From Micrococcaceae bacterium (lineage in GTDB: Bacteria; Actinomycetota; Actinomycetes; Actinomycetales; Micrococcaceae), in NCBI GenBank assembly GCA_025465475.1, contig JAODMR010000050.1, positions 1 to 48,496 on the forward strand: a DNA stretch of 48,496 nt, written 5' to 3'. Below, in pieces: positions 35,095-43,530 of the stretch. The stretch's first letter is position 1. Each line of letters opens with the position of its first letter. Both the position numbers and the translations under genes were made by a program. The notes below the pieces were generated by a model that worked only from the letters and a program-made list of their open reading frames with translations, searched no databases and was not told the origin of the DNA.

Positions 35095-36252
35095 CTAGAC
35101 GGAGATGGTGCTGACGGGGAGGGAGGAGTCGGGGGCGAAAGCGAGGGGGCTGGGGGCAACGCCTCGCATCACCAGTTGGGCGCCAAGTGCCGCCACCATG
35201 GCACCGTTGTCGGTGCACAGCGATGTGCGCGGCACCAGGAGCCGGATGCCCGCCGCTGAGGTTCTGTCCGTGAGCAGTTGACGCAGCCGCGAATTGGCTG
35301 CCACGCCGCCGCCCAGAAGCAGCGTATCCAGGCCCTGCTCCCGGCACGCCAGCACCGCCTTGGCCGTAATCACATCCAGCACTGCTTCCTGGAAACCGGC
35401 GGCAATATCAGCGACAGGCGGTTCCTCGCCGCGTGCCTCATAGCCCTCAACGCAGCGGGCGACAGCCGTTTTCAAGCCGGAGAAGGAGAAGTCGTAGCGG
35501 TGTGGACCGGGCTCTTCGGCCGTGCCCATGTACTTGGCTGCCGTCAGACCGCGCGGAAACTTGATGGCGGTGCGGTTGCCTTCGGCGGCAAGTCGATCGA
35601 TGGCAGGACCTCCGGGGTAGCCAAGGCCCAGCAGCCGTGCCACCTTGTCAAAGGCCTCCCCCGCCGCGTCATCGATCGTGGCACCCAGAAGTTCGACGTC
35701 GGCGGCAATATCGCGGACGCGCAGGACTTCCGTGTGGCCGCCGGAGACCAGCAAGGCGCCGAGGCGTTCCGTTCGGCCGAGGGAGCTTTCGGCACTGCCC
35801 TGGTCGCTGCGCAGCCGCGCACTGATGGTCTCGTCGAGCAGTGCCACCCCCACGTGGGCCACCAGGTGGTTGATGGCATACAGGGGCTTCCCCGTTGCCA
35901 CGGCCAGAGCCTTGGCCGCGCTGACACCAACCATGAGCGCTCCGGCGAGGCCGGGGCCACTGGTCACCGCGATCGCGTCGATGTCCTGCAGGCTCACCCC
36001 GGCCTCGGTTAGCGCGGCGGTCAGGGCGGGCACGATGGCATCCAAGTGTGCGCGGGAGGCGATTTCCGGAATGACGCCGCCAAAGCGGACGTGTTCGTTC
36101 ATTGAGGAGGAGACCGTGTTCGTCAGCAGGGTGGTGCCCCGTACGATGCCGACACCTGTTTCATCACAGGACGATTCAATCCCCAGAATCAAAGGACCCA
36201 TGGCACCCGCCGCATCTTGGACGCTCGCGACAGCTGCATTCGTAGCACTCAT
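35095..36252 (-). CDS. tsaD: tRNA N6-adenosine threonylcarbamoyltransferase TsaD
   Basis: A 385-residue enzyme that attaches threonylcarbamoyl to A37 of ANN-reading tRNAs. Kae1/TsaD signatures: [34 protein letters not shown], the metal-binding [20 protein letters not shown] and [11 protein letters not shown]. The start ATG overlaps the rimI stop by four bases, so translation is coupled. With tsaB and tsaE in the same operon the essential t6A machinery is nearly complete; tsaC (Sua5) is not seen here. It has an extra 17 residues before the conserved start. Confidence 0.98.
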   Translation of the reverse strand: MSATNAAVASVQDAAGAMGPLILGIESSCDETGVGIVRGTTLLTNTVSSSMNEHVRFGGVIPEIASRAHLDAIVPALTAALTEAGVSLQDIDAIAVTSGPGLAGALMVGVSAAKALAVATGKPLYAINHLVAHVGVALLDETISARLRSDQGSAESSLGRTERLGALLVSGGHTEVLRVRDIAADVELLGATIDDAAGEAFDKVARLLGLGYPGGPAIDRLAAEGNRTAIKFPRGLTAAKYMGTAEEPGPHRYDFSFSGLKTAVARCVEGYEARGEEPPVADIAAGFQEAVLDVITAKAVLACREQGLDTLLLGGGVAANSRLRQLLTDRTSAAGIRLLVPRTSLCTDNGAMVAALGAQLVMRGVAPSPLAFAPDSSLPVSTISV

Positions 36253-36788
36253 GCCTGTCCCTCCAGGGGCTCATCCGACCGGACGTGGGCCGGTTCATCG
36301 GATCCAACACCGGCGGGCTCATCGGACCGGTCCAGGACGTGCCTCATGATCAGGGCGTCGGTGCCGTCCCGGTAGTAGCGCGGCCGGACGTGGATCTGTT
36401 CGAAACCGAACCGCAGGTAGAGCTGCTGGGCGCGGGGATTGTCCGCCCGGACCTCCAGCAACACGTCATTGGCTCCGCGTCGGCGGGCTTCGGCCAGCAA
36501 TTCCGTCAACAGTGCGGTGCCGATGCCCCTGCCCTCATATTCGGGCAGCACGGCGATGGTCTGCACGTCCGCGATGGGCTGGACGCAGAAGAGGCCCGCG
36601 TAACCGACGATGCGGCCTCCGGTTTCGGCGACAAGATAGCGGCGGGTCTGGGGCTGGGCCAACTCGTCAACAAACATCTGCCGTGGCCAGTAGTCAACCG
36701 GAAACAGTCCGCGTTCCAGTGTGGTGATGGTGTCGACGTCGGACGCCGTCATGTCGCGGAGCCGGACGGAGGAATCCTCAGGGCTCAT
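36249..36788 (-). CDS. rimI: Ribosomal-protein-alanine acetyltransferase RimI with repeat tail
   Basis: A 179-residue GNAT enzyme. The acetyl-CoA motif is [20 protein letters not shown], followed by [20 protein letters not shown] (the RimI hallmark) and [14 protein letters not shown]. RimI acetylates N-terminal alanine of ribosomal S18 and is commonly encoded with tsaB and tsaD. The last 25 residues are an (R/G)SDEPA(H/G)V repeat absent from ordinary RimI. ATG start overlapping the tsaB stop by four bases; its own stop overlaps tsaD. Confidence 0.93.
   Translation of the reverse strand: MSPEDSSVRLRDMTASDVDTITTLERGLFPVDYWPRQMFVDELAQPQTRRYLVAETGGRIVGYAGLFCVQPIADVQTIAVLPEYEGRGIGTALLTELLAEARRRGANDVLLEVRADNPRAQQLYLRFGFEQIHVRPRYYRDGTDALIMRHVLDRSDEPAGVGSDEPAHVRSDEPLEGQA
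36262..36332 (-). repeat. Repeat coding the RimI C-terminal SDEP tail
   Basis: About three near-copies of GGCTCATC(C/G)GACCGG-type units code for three SDEP(A/L) peptides at the end of RimI. Confidence 0.65.
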
Positions 36789-37471
36789 GACGCCCGCTTT
36801 CGGGGTCCGGGCACCTTGGCATCCGATTCGCGCAGGTACAGCGGCGAGCTGTCCAACAGGTGGCCGCCAGCGGCGAGCAGGGATGCAGCGGCCAGGCCGA
36901 GAGATGCGGCCGCAGGTTGAGCTGCGGCGAACTCGGGATCGACCGTGCAGCCGTTGGCGGCGAGCACCTCTGCATACAGCCCGGCCCCGCGACCGTAGGC
37001 CGGCAGCGCGGGCAGATCCACAGCAGGGCCGACGGCGGGTCCTTCCACCTGACGGCCGTCAGCGTCGTACCTGGCCCAGTAGACCTCCCGGCGTCGCGCG
37101 TCCGTGGCGACGAGGAAATCGGATGCGGGAGCCGAAGCGCCGGTCCGCACCTCCCAGGCCAAAGCATCCAGGCTGCACATACCGTGCAAGGGAACATTCC
37201 ACGCGAAACTCAGGGTGCGGGCCATGGCGATGCCGGAACGCAGTCCGGTGAAGGGTCCGGGGCCGACGCCGACGACGATCGCGTCCAGGTCCGGGCCTGA
37301 TGTCGGAGCATCCGGAAAGAGGGACGCTACGCCGGGCGCAAGCACCTCTGCATGGCTACGCGTGTCCTGCGTGGCGAAACTGCGCTCCACCAGTCCGGCA
37401 GTGCTGCCGGGCGGCAGGCGAACCAGTGCCGCGCTGGCAATGGCTGACGTGTCGATGGCGAGTAAAAGCAC
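36785..37471 (-). CDS. tsaB: t6A biosynthesis protein TsaB
   Basis: A 228-residue ASKHA-fold protein that partners TsaD and TsaE. Motifs: LLLAIDTSAIASAALV, TRSHAEVLAPGVASLF, and DAIVVGVGPGPFTGLRSGIA (the family core), with ATDARRREVYWARY further on. GTG start. It begins nine bp after tsaE ends. Its stop overlaps rimI. Confidence 0.96.
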   Translation of the reverse strand: MLLLAIDTSAIASAALVRLPPGSTAGLVERSFATQDTRSHAEVLAPGVASLFPDAPTSGPDLDAIVVGVGPGPFTGLRSGIAMARTLSFAWNVPLHGMCSLDALAWEVRTGASAPASDFLVATDARRREVYWARYDADGRQVEGPAVGPAVDLPALPAYGRGAGLYAEVLAANGCTVDPEFAAAQPAAASLGLAAASLLAAGGHLLDSSPLYLRESDAKVPGPRKRAS

Positions 37472-37480
37472 TGCTCCAGC

Positions 37481-38122
37481 CTATTCCACGCCCAGGAAGG
37501 ACAGGTCGACGCCGGCCCAGCGCGGCCCGACGGCGGTGAGCCGCAGCACGCGTTCCTCGTCCTCGTTATCGACGTCGTCATCCTCCCGGTCGTAACTGTG
37601 GTCTACACCGGCGTCGTTGCGGCCGACGTCGGCGCTCCCGAGGTCGGAGCCTCGGTTCGCGCCGGCTTCGGACCCGGTGTCAAGGCCGCCGTCGGATCCC
37701 ACAGCCCGGAGCAGTTCAATGTCCAGGCGGCTCGAGCTCAGGTGTTCCACCCGACCCGCACCCCACTCGACCACCGTTACGGCCGTGTCGAGAGTGTTTT
37801 CCAGGTCGATGTCGTCAATTTCCCCCGCGGATTCGAGTCGATAGGCGTCCACGTGGACCAGGTCCGGGCCGCCCGGGTTTGGGCCGTCCGCCAGGTTGGG
37901 GTGGATCCGGACCAGCACAAAGGTGGGCGAGATGATGCCTGCCCGAACGCCCAGGCCATGGCCGAGGCCCTGGGTGAAGGTGGTTTTGCCGGCACCCAGG
38001 CCGCCGGTGAGTACCAGCAGGTCTCCGGCCTGGAGCTGCCCGGCCAGGCGTTGGGCGAGGTGCTGTGTCGCTGCGGCGCTTTGCAGACGGAACTCCCAGG
38101 TCCCCTCGGCGCCCTTGCTCAC
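37481..38122 (-). CDS. tsaE: TsaE ATPase with a disordered insertion
   Basis: A 213-residue ATPase of the t6A complex; ordinary TsaE is about 150-170. The Walker A is VLTGGLGAGKTTFTQGLGHG, then IISPTFVLVR, LVHVDAYRLESAGEIDDIDL and TVVEWGAGRVEHL. Between DIELLRAVG (about residue 140) and EERVLRLTAVGPRWAG (about 190) lies a 50-residue Asp/Gly/Asn-rich segment (GSDGGLDTGSEAGANRGSDL) that looks like a repeat-derived insertion in the last strands. GTG start overlapping the alr stop (GTGA). Confidence 0.93.
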   Translation of the reverse strand: MSKGAEGTWEFRLQSAAATQHLAQRLAGQLQAGDLLVLTGGLGAGKTTFTQGLGHGLGVRAGIISPTFVLVRIHPNLADGPNPGGPDLVHVDAYRLESAGEIDDIDLENTLDTAVTVVEWGAGRVEHLSSSRLDIELLRAVGSDGGLDTGSEAGANRGSDLGSADVGRNDAGVDHSYDREDDDVDNEDEERVLRLTAVGPRWAGVDLSFLGVE

Positions 38123-39354
38123 GCGCCGGCTCCCGGCACCGCGAGCTTGGAAAGCAGACCCGTCTGCGGGGCACCTTCCACCAGGGCGGAGTCGGCTGCA
38201 GCTTCCACGTTGCGGTACAGCCGTGGTACGCGGGGGCTGATCCGGGTGACGACCTCGTAGTTGATGGATCCGGCGGCCGCAGCCCAGTCATCGGCAAGCG
38301 GTCCCCCGCCTGTCCCGTCGCCGAAGATTTCCGCCTCCGCCCCCAAGAGGGACGAACCACCCTCATCGGAGCGTCGCGGGCCCAGGTCAACGACCATCTG
38401 GTCCATGGCAATCCGCCCCACCACCGGGTAAGTGGTGCCGTTGATGCGGACCGGGCCGCCGGTGGCTACGCGGGGAATCCCGTCGGCGTAACCGACAGGA
38501 ATCAGCGCAAGAGTGCTCGGCGTCCCTGTCATGTAATTGAGTCCGTAGGAGACGCCCTGGCCGGCGGGAACTTCCTTGCAGGAAGCCACCCGCGTCCGGA
38601 GGGTCATCGCCGGCCGCAGCCCGAGTTCCTGGGGCAGCTGGCCTGAAAAGGGGGACAGCCCGTAGATCCCCAGTCCGGCGCGGACCAGGTCAAAGTGGGT
38701 GTCGGGTCGGGACAGCAGGCCCGGCGTGTTGGCCAGGTGCCGGACCTCCAGGTCCGCTCCGGCGTCCTCGGCAACGGCCACGGCTTCCCGGAACCGTTGC
38801 AGCTGCTCATCCGTTTCGGGCCGGTGCGGCTCGTCGGCCACGGCCAGATGGGAGAAGATTCCCACCACCCGGAGCAGGCCCTCATCCTGGCATTGCAGCG
38901 CCTCAGCAACCAGGCCGTCCCAGAGTTCCGCAGTGCTGCCATTGCGACCCAGCCCGGTATCGATCTTCAGGTGGATCCGAGCCGGCCGCTGCTGCCGGCG
39001 GGCGGCGGCGACCACGTAATCCAGCTCCCACCCCGAGACGCCAATGTCGACCCCGGCCTCCAGGGCGCCGTCGAAATCGCTGCCGGGGGTATGCAGCCAG
39101 GCCAGCACGGGAGCGTCGATGCCCGCCTGCCGAAGTTGGAGGGCCTCGCTGATGTGGGCGACGCCCAGCCACGCGGCGCCCGCTTCCAGGGCTGCCCGTG
39201 CCACCGGCACCATGCCGTGGCCGTAGGCATCGGCCTTGACCACCGCCATCACCTTGGCGGGATAGGACACCTTGCGCAGTTGGCGCACGTTGGCGCGGAT
39301 GGCTTCCAGGTCGATGTCGGCGTAGCGGTCAGGTCGGGGAAGCAGTGCAGTCAC
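38119..39354 (-). CDS. alr: Alanine racemase
   Basis: A 411-residue PLP enzyme making D-alanine for peptidoglycan. The PLP lysine is in AKVMAVVKADAYGHGMVPVA (about residues 32-51). The barrel carries LKIDTGLGRNGSTAELWDGL, the catalytic tyrosine is in VPAGQGVSYGLNYMTGTPST, and GRIAMDQMVVDLG completes the signature. GTG start, nine bp after the pfkB-type gene. It is second in the pfkB-alr-tsaE-tsaB-rimI-tsaD transcript, so cell-wall precursor supply and tRNA modification share one message. Confidence 0.97.
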   Translation of the reverse strand: MTALLPRPDRYADIDLEAIRANVRQLRKVSYPAKVMAVVKADAYGHGMVPVARAALEAGAAWLGVAHISEALQLRQAGIDAPVLAWLHTPGSDFDGALEAGVDIGVSGWELDYVVAAARRQQRPARIHLKIDTGLGRNGSTAELWDGLVAEALQCQDEGLLRVVGIFSHLAVADEPHRPETDEQLQRFREAVAVAEDAGADLEVRHLANTPGLLSRPDTHFDLVRAGLGIYGLSPFSGQLPQELGLRPAMTLRTRVASCKEVPAGQGVSYGLNYMTGTPSTLALIPVGYADGIPRVATGGPVRINGTTYPVVGRIAMDQMVVDLGPRRSDEGGSSLLGAEAEIFGDGTGGGPLADDWAAAAGSINYEVVTRISPRVPRLYRNVEAAADSALVEGAPQTGLLSKLAVPGAGA

Positions 39355-39363
39355 CGTTCCAGT

Positions 39364-40476
39364 TTAGGCGTCCGACTGGTGGGCAATGGTTGCGGTCGCC
39401 CGGCGCACGGCCTCCAGCGGAACGTCCAGGATCATGTCCTCGAGGAAGGCATAACGGCGCAGCCATTGCTTGCGGACCCCGTTCCGGGCCGAACTCATCC
39501 GATGCCACCAGTCGGCGATGTCACCCCAGCCCGGCGCCGCGAGGGATCCACCCACTTCCTGCACGGAAAGGGCTGCACAGAGGTTGGCGAAGCTGAGCCG
39601 GTCGGCCAGTTTCCATCCGGCCAGGCAGCCCACCACGAAGGCCGCTCCGAAACAGTCCCCGGCACCTGTCGGATCGTACGCGTTCACGGGCAGGGAGGGC
39701 ACCCATTCCTCCTCCCCGGTGATGGAATCCACGGCCAGCGCGCCCTGCGCCCCGGCGGTGACGACGGCGATCGGCACCCGGTCCGCGAGCGCGTAGAGCG
39801 CGGCCCAGGGGTCCTCGGTACGGGTGAAGGCCATGGCCTCGGCGGCGTTGGGCAGGAAGGCGTGCAGGTGCTGCAATGCCTCCAACCGTTCCGGTTGCCA
39901 CTGGCCGGAGGGGTCCCAGCCGACGTCGCCGAACAGTTTGGTGCCGTTCTTGCTGGCAGCGATGGCCCAGGGTTCCAGTTCGCTTTCCAGGGTCACGACG
40001 GCGGCGCGGGCAGAGGGTGGGTTGCTGCCCAGCAACTCCGACGCCGATGAGGGTGCGGCATGTCCATGGGTGACCATCGACCGGTCCTGATGGACGGAGA
40101 GGGAGACGGTGACCGGCGAGTGCCAGCCCGAGAAGCGCTGGGAGTGGGACAGGTCCACATGCTCCTGGGAGGACAGAATGCCCCAATTGAAATCCCCGTA
40201 ACCGTCATCACCGAAGGCCGCCGCGAGGGTGGTGTTCAGTCCCAGCCTGCTCGCCGCGATGGCTTGGTTGGCCACTCCGCCCGGACAGGACCCCATGCCC
40301 TCGGACCAGACCTCAGTGCCCGGCGAAGGCAGGTCGGTCAGTCCGGTGAAAATAATGTCGAGAAATACCGAGCCGGTGAGGATCAGGTCGAACTGCGGCG
40401 CATCGGGTCCACGCAGTGCTGCCAAAGGGTCGAAGCGGCGGGGGGCAGGGAACGGGAAGTGCGCGCTGCTGTCCAT
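39364..40476 (-). CDS. PfkB-family carbohydrate kinase
   Basis: A 370-residue ribokinase-like sugar kinase. It begins with FDLILTGSVFLDIIFTGLTD, has the first PfkB signature region GGVANQAIAASRLGLNTTLA and the second PfkB signature YDPTGAGDCFGAAFVVGCLA with the catalytic Asp. The start is the ATG at 40476: a TATCCT box sits seven bases upstream (leaderless), and the frame upstream is only the tandem repeat zone. The substrate is unknown; it stands at the head of the alr-tsa operon and near a sugar importer, so a sugar or nucleoside kinase is likely. Confidence 0.88.
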   Translation of the reverse strand: MDSSAHFPFPAPRRFDPLAALRGPDAPQFDLILTGSVFLDIIFTGLTDLPSPGTEVWSEGMGSCPGGVANQAIAASRLGLNTTLAAAFGDDGYGDFNWGILSSQEHVDLSHSQRFSGWHSPVTVSLSVHQDRSMVTHGHAAPSSASELLGSNPPSARAAVVTLESELEPWAIAASKNGTKLFGDVGWDPSGQWQPERLEALQHLHAFLPNAAEAMAFTRTEDPWAALYALADRVPIAVVTAGAQGALAVDSITGEEEWVPSLPVNAYDPTGAGDCFGAAFVVGCLAGWKLADRLSFANLCAALSVQEVGGSLAAPGWGDIADWWHRMSSARNGVRKQWLRRYAFLEDMILDVPLEAVRRATATIAHQSDA

Positions 40477-40483
40477 GTACGTC

Positions 40484-40489
40484 AGGATA
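40484..40489 (-). promoter_or_regulatory. -10 box of the pfkB operon, leaderless type
   Basis: TATCCT on the minus strand, seven bases before the ATG. Confidence 0.5.
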
Positions 40490-40503
40490 CTGCCGGCTAC
40501 CCC

Positions 40504-40618
40504 GGGCCCGGCGCTAACAAGGCAGGCCAGCCGGGCCCGGTGGGAACAAGGCAGGCCAGCCGGGCCCGGCGCTAACAAGGCAGGCCAGCCGGCCCGGTGG
40601 GAACAAGGCAGGCTGGGC
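40504..40618. repeat. Four tandem 29-bp repeats in A-B-A-B order
   Basis: Units start at 40504, 40533, 40562 and 40591. Units 1 and 3 share GCGCTAAC, units 2 and 4 share GTGGGAAC; the rest (AACAAGGCAGGCCAGCC) is common. The array lies between the divergent pfkB and GH4 genes. Confidence 0.95.
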
Positions 40619-40745
40619 GAGCCGGCGGCAGGAAGCGGCCATCTGGCGCCCCGCCCCTAAATTGGCACAAAATCTGCGGCAGAATAAGGACCATGCGGCT
40701 TCCCTGCAGCTTTCTTCCGTCACGACCCGCCCATGGCGGGCGCAC

Positions 40746-42128
40746 ATGAAACTGGCGTTGTTGGGCGGCGGCGGTTTCCGGGTTCCCCTGGTGTACCGGG
40801 CCCTGAGTACCCCGCCACACGAGGGTCTGATTACCCAACTGGCACTGTACGACCCTGATGCCCAGCGCCTTGCCGGGATAGCGGCGGTGCTGGAATCAAT
40901 GCCCGGTCTGGGCCGCAGGCCGGAGTTGACCCTGCACACCACGCTGGAGCCTGCCATGGAGGGGGCCCAGGTGGTGTTTGCCGCGATCCGTCAGGGTTCC
41001 ACTGCAGGGCGGGTGCAGGATGAGCGCATCGCGCTGCGGCGGGGTCAGCTAGGGCAGGAGACCGTGGGCGCCGGCGGCCTGTCCTACGCGCTCCGTTCCT
41101 TGCCGGAAATGTTGCGCATCGCCGAGGTCCTTCGCCGGGTCACCCCCGAGGCCTGGCTGATCAACTTCACCAATCCCGCCGGCATGGTGACCCAGGCCCT
41201 GCAGCCAGTCCTCGGCGGACGTGTGCTGGGAATCTGCGATTCACCCATTGGCCTGGTCCGCCGGGCTGCCCGGGCGGCAGGGTTCCCGCTGCGTGACGGC
41301 TCGTTGGGCGGAGTGGACTACGTCGGGTTGAATCACCTGGGTTGGTTGCGGGGCCTGCACGCCGCCGACCGTGACTATCTGCCGGACCTGCTCCAGGAAC
41401 CGGAGAAACTCATCGCCTTCGAGGAGGGCCGGCTCTTCGGACCGGACCTGCTCCGGTCCCTCGGTGCCATCCCCAACGAGTACCTCTTTTACTACTACCT
41501 CCAGCGTGAAGCGCTGGCAGGCCTCACTGCTGGCACCCAAACCCGCGGCGAATCGATTGACACGCAGCAGGCGGCCCTGTATCCAGCCCTGGCCCAGGCT
41601 GGCTCGGAAGCCTATTCGCTTTGGGACCGGGCACGCCGGTCGCGTGAGGAAGGCTACCTGGCCGAGGCCCGTGCCGGACTACAGGAAGCGGACTCTTCCC
41701 GCGACGAAGCCGACCTGGCCGGTGGTGGATATGAGCAGGTTGCCCTGTCAGCCATGGCTGCTTTGCTGACCGGGCGGTCCACGGAATTGATCCTCAACGT
41801 GCCCAATGGCAGCGCGATCGCTGGCCTGCCGGCCGACGCCGTCATCGAGGTGCCTTGCCGGATTGACGCCGACGGCGCCAGGCCGTTGCCTGTGCGCCAG
41901 CCGGACCTGCACCAGCTCGGCCTGATGGCGCAGCTGAAAGCGGTTGAAACGGCGGTGGTTGAAGCCGTAACGACCGGCAGCCGCGGGGCCGCCGAGCGGG
42001 CCTTTATGCTGCATCCGCTCATTGACTCCGCCAGGGTGGGCGCCGACCTGCTGGCCGACTACGAAAAAGCGTTCCCCGCGCTGGCCACACTGTGGCAACA
42101 CGGGGAACGCTCGTCGGTCACCAGTTAG
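40746..42128 (+). CDS. Glycoside hydrolase family 4 enzyme (6-phospho-beta-glucosidase type)
   Basis: A 460-residue NAD/Mn-dependent glycosidase. It begins MKLALLGGGGFRVPLVYRAL (dinucleotide loop). GH4 landmarks are FAAIRQGSTAGRVQDERIAL, LINFTNPAGMVTQAL, GICDSPIGLVRRAAR (metal-binding Cys) and DYVGLNHLGWLRGL (metal-binding His). The ATG at 40746 gives the usual N-terminus; the 28 open codons upstream are not conserved-looking. The last 20 codons contain the terminator of the opposing importer operon. GH4 enzymes act by an oxidation-elimination route on 6-phospho- or free glycosides; the neighbouring importer and kinase suit a disaccharide pathway. Confidence 0.9.
   Translation: MKLALLGGGGFRVPLVYRALSTPPHEGLITQLALYDPDAQRLAGIAAVLESMPGLGRRPELTLHTTLEPAMEGAQVVFAAIRQGSTAGRVQDERIALRRGQLGQETVGAGGLSYALRSLPEMLRIAEVLRRVTPEAWLINFTNPAGMVTQALQPVLGGRVLGICDSPIGLVRRAARAAGFPLRDGSLGGVDYVGLNHLGWLRGLHAADRDYLPDLLQEPEKLIAFEEGRLFGPDLLRSLGAIPNEYLFYYYLQREALAGLTAGTQTRGESIDTQQAALYPALAQAGSEAYSLWDRARRSREEGYLAEARAGLQEADSSRDEADLAGGGYEQVALSAMAALLTGRSTELILNVPNGSAIAGLPADAVIEVPCRIDADGARPLPVRQPDLHQLGLMAQLKAVETAVVEAVTTGSRGAAERAFMLHPLIDSARVGADLLADYEKAFPALATLWQHGERSSVTS
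42064..42111 (-). terminator. Intrinsic terminator of the sugar importer operon, inside the GH4 coding sequence
   Basis: On the minus strand an 11-bp stem AGCGTTCCCCG/CGGGGAACGCT (42068-42111) contains an inner GCCACA/TGTGGC pair and is followed by a run of five U. It is the clearest U-tailed terminator in the window, yet it falls within the last codons of the convergent GH4 gene. Confidence 0.85.
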
Positions 42129-42149
42129 AGCCGGCAGCCGCTGTGGGCG

Positions 42150-43487
42150 TTACTTGCCCATCGCGGCGTTCGCGGCGTCCTGCGCCTGCTTCAGCCCTTC
42201 CTTGACCGGGGTACGGCCCAGGAAGATCTCGTTGAAGATCGGCTTCCAGGCATTCGCCGCCGCCCCATAGTTCGAGCCCACGGGAGCCGAAATGGTGGTG
42301 CCCTCCGCGGCCTTGGCGAACTGGCTTACATCAATGTTCTTGTTCTGCCAGAACTTTTCGTAGGGCCCCTGTGCATCCGTCACGGCCGGAACCGCTGCAC
42401 CCTCGGCACCAATGAACTCAGCGCCGTCCTTGGAACCCAGCCATTGCAGAACCTTCTGGGTGGCGTCCTGATGCGCGGTCTTCGCGTTTCCGGCGGCGAT
42501 GATGTTGTTCACCACTGAGACCCGTCCCTTGGGACCGGCCGGCATCGGGGCGACCGCCCAGTCGAACTTGGCGCCGTCGGCCACGTTCTTCAGGTTGTAC
42601 GTACCCGACTGGAACAACGCCACCTTGCCCTGGATGAACTGGTCGCGCAGGAAGTCTCCGTTGTCATTGGTGTCAGCAGCGCTGGGGGCAACGTGGTACT
42701 TGTTGATCAGGTCCACGATGTACTGGAACGCCTGAACGCTCTGGTCATTGGCGAATACAAACTTCTCGCCGTCCTGGAATGCTCCGCCGTTGGACCCGAT
42801 GAAGTTGTAGTAGATCGCCTGCAGGTCCTGGCTGGCGTTGAAACCGTACTGCACGATGTTGTTGGCATCGAAGGCAGGATCGTCAGCCGTCTTGCCGTTC
42901 GCGTCAAGAGTGAGTTTCTGGGCTGCCTTGAGGAAGGTGTCCTTGGACGGGTCGGTGGGGTTCCACTCAAGGTTGCTGACATCGACGCCCGCCTTGGCGA
43001 CCAGGTCCTTGTTGTAGTAGTCCGCGATGCCGCCGTCGGTCAATTGCGGAACGCCCCAGAGCTTGCCGTTGCGGGTGTACTGGTCCACAGCGGCCGGCAC
43101 CCAGCCGCTCTTGGCGGCGTCGAACGCGGATCCAATCTCCATCAGGTTCCCGTTGTCCGCGTACGGGGCAAAGTAGGAACTGCTGACCCAGAAAATGTCG
43201 TCGGCGTTGCCGCCGGAGACGTCGGTGCGGAGCTTGTCAAAGTAGGTGCTGTACGGTTCCAGCACCGTCTTGACCGTGATGCCGGGGTTTTCCGACTCGA
43301 ACTGCTTGAACGACGTGTCGTACGCCTTCTGGACCTGCTCGTCCCACAGCCGCACCGTCACGGTGGTGTTGCCCGAGTTGCTGCTGGAGGAGTTGTTCTC
43401 CGCAGCCGGTGAGCAGGCGGTCACGGCGAGCGCCATGGCCGCCACTCCGGCGGCTGCTGCCGCTCCCCTGCGCCAAAGGTGTCTCAT
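42150..43487 (-). CDS. Sugar ABC transporter, lipoprotein solute-binding protein
   Basis: A 445-residue family 1 extracellular binding protein. The lipoprotein signal peptide is MRHLWRRGAAAAAGVAAMAL with lipobox LAVTAC (lipid-modified Cys25), followed by a Ser/Asn-rich linker. The mature part has VTVRLWDEQVQKAYDTSFKQ, KLWGVPQLTDGGIADYYNKD and KFDWAVAPMPAGPKGRVSVV, typical of oligosaccharide binders. Translation begins with GGAAAGGA nine bases before the ATG. It is third in the operon after the two permeases, 43 bp downstream. Its ligand is probably the substrate of the adjacent GH4 enzyme. Confidence 0.93.
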   Translation of the reverse strand: MRHLWRRGAAAAAGVAAMALAVTACSPAAENNSSSSNSGNTTVTVRLWDEQVQKAYDTSFKQFESENPGITVKTVLEPYSTYFDKLRTDVSGGNADDIFWVSSSYFAPYADNGNLMEIGSAFDAAKSGWVPAAVDQYTRNGKLWGVPQLTDGGIADYYNKDLVAKAGVDVSNLEWNPTDPSKDTFLKAAQKLTLDANGKTADDPAFDANNIVQYGFNASQDLQAIYYNFIGSNGGAFQDGEKFVFANDQSVQAFQYIVDLINKYHVAPSAADTNDNGDFLRDQFIQGKVALFQSGTYNLKNVADGAKFDWAVAPMPAGPKGRVSVVNNIIAAGNAKTAHQDATQKVLQWLGSKDGAEFIGAEGAAVPAVTDAQGPYEKFWQNKNIDVSQFAKAAEGTTISAPVGSNYGAAANAWKPIFNEIFLGRTPVKEGLKQAQDAANAAMGK

Positions 43488-43530
43488 GTTGTGATCCTTT
43501 CCTTATCCGCTGGCAAAGCCGCGGAATCCC

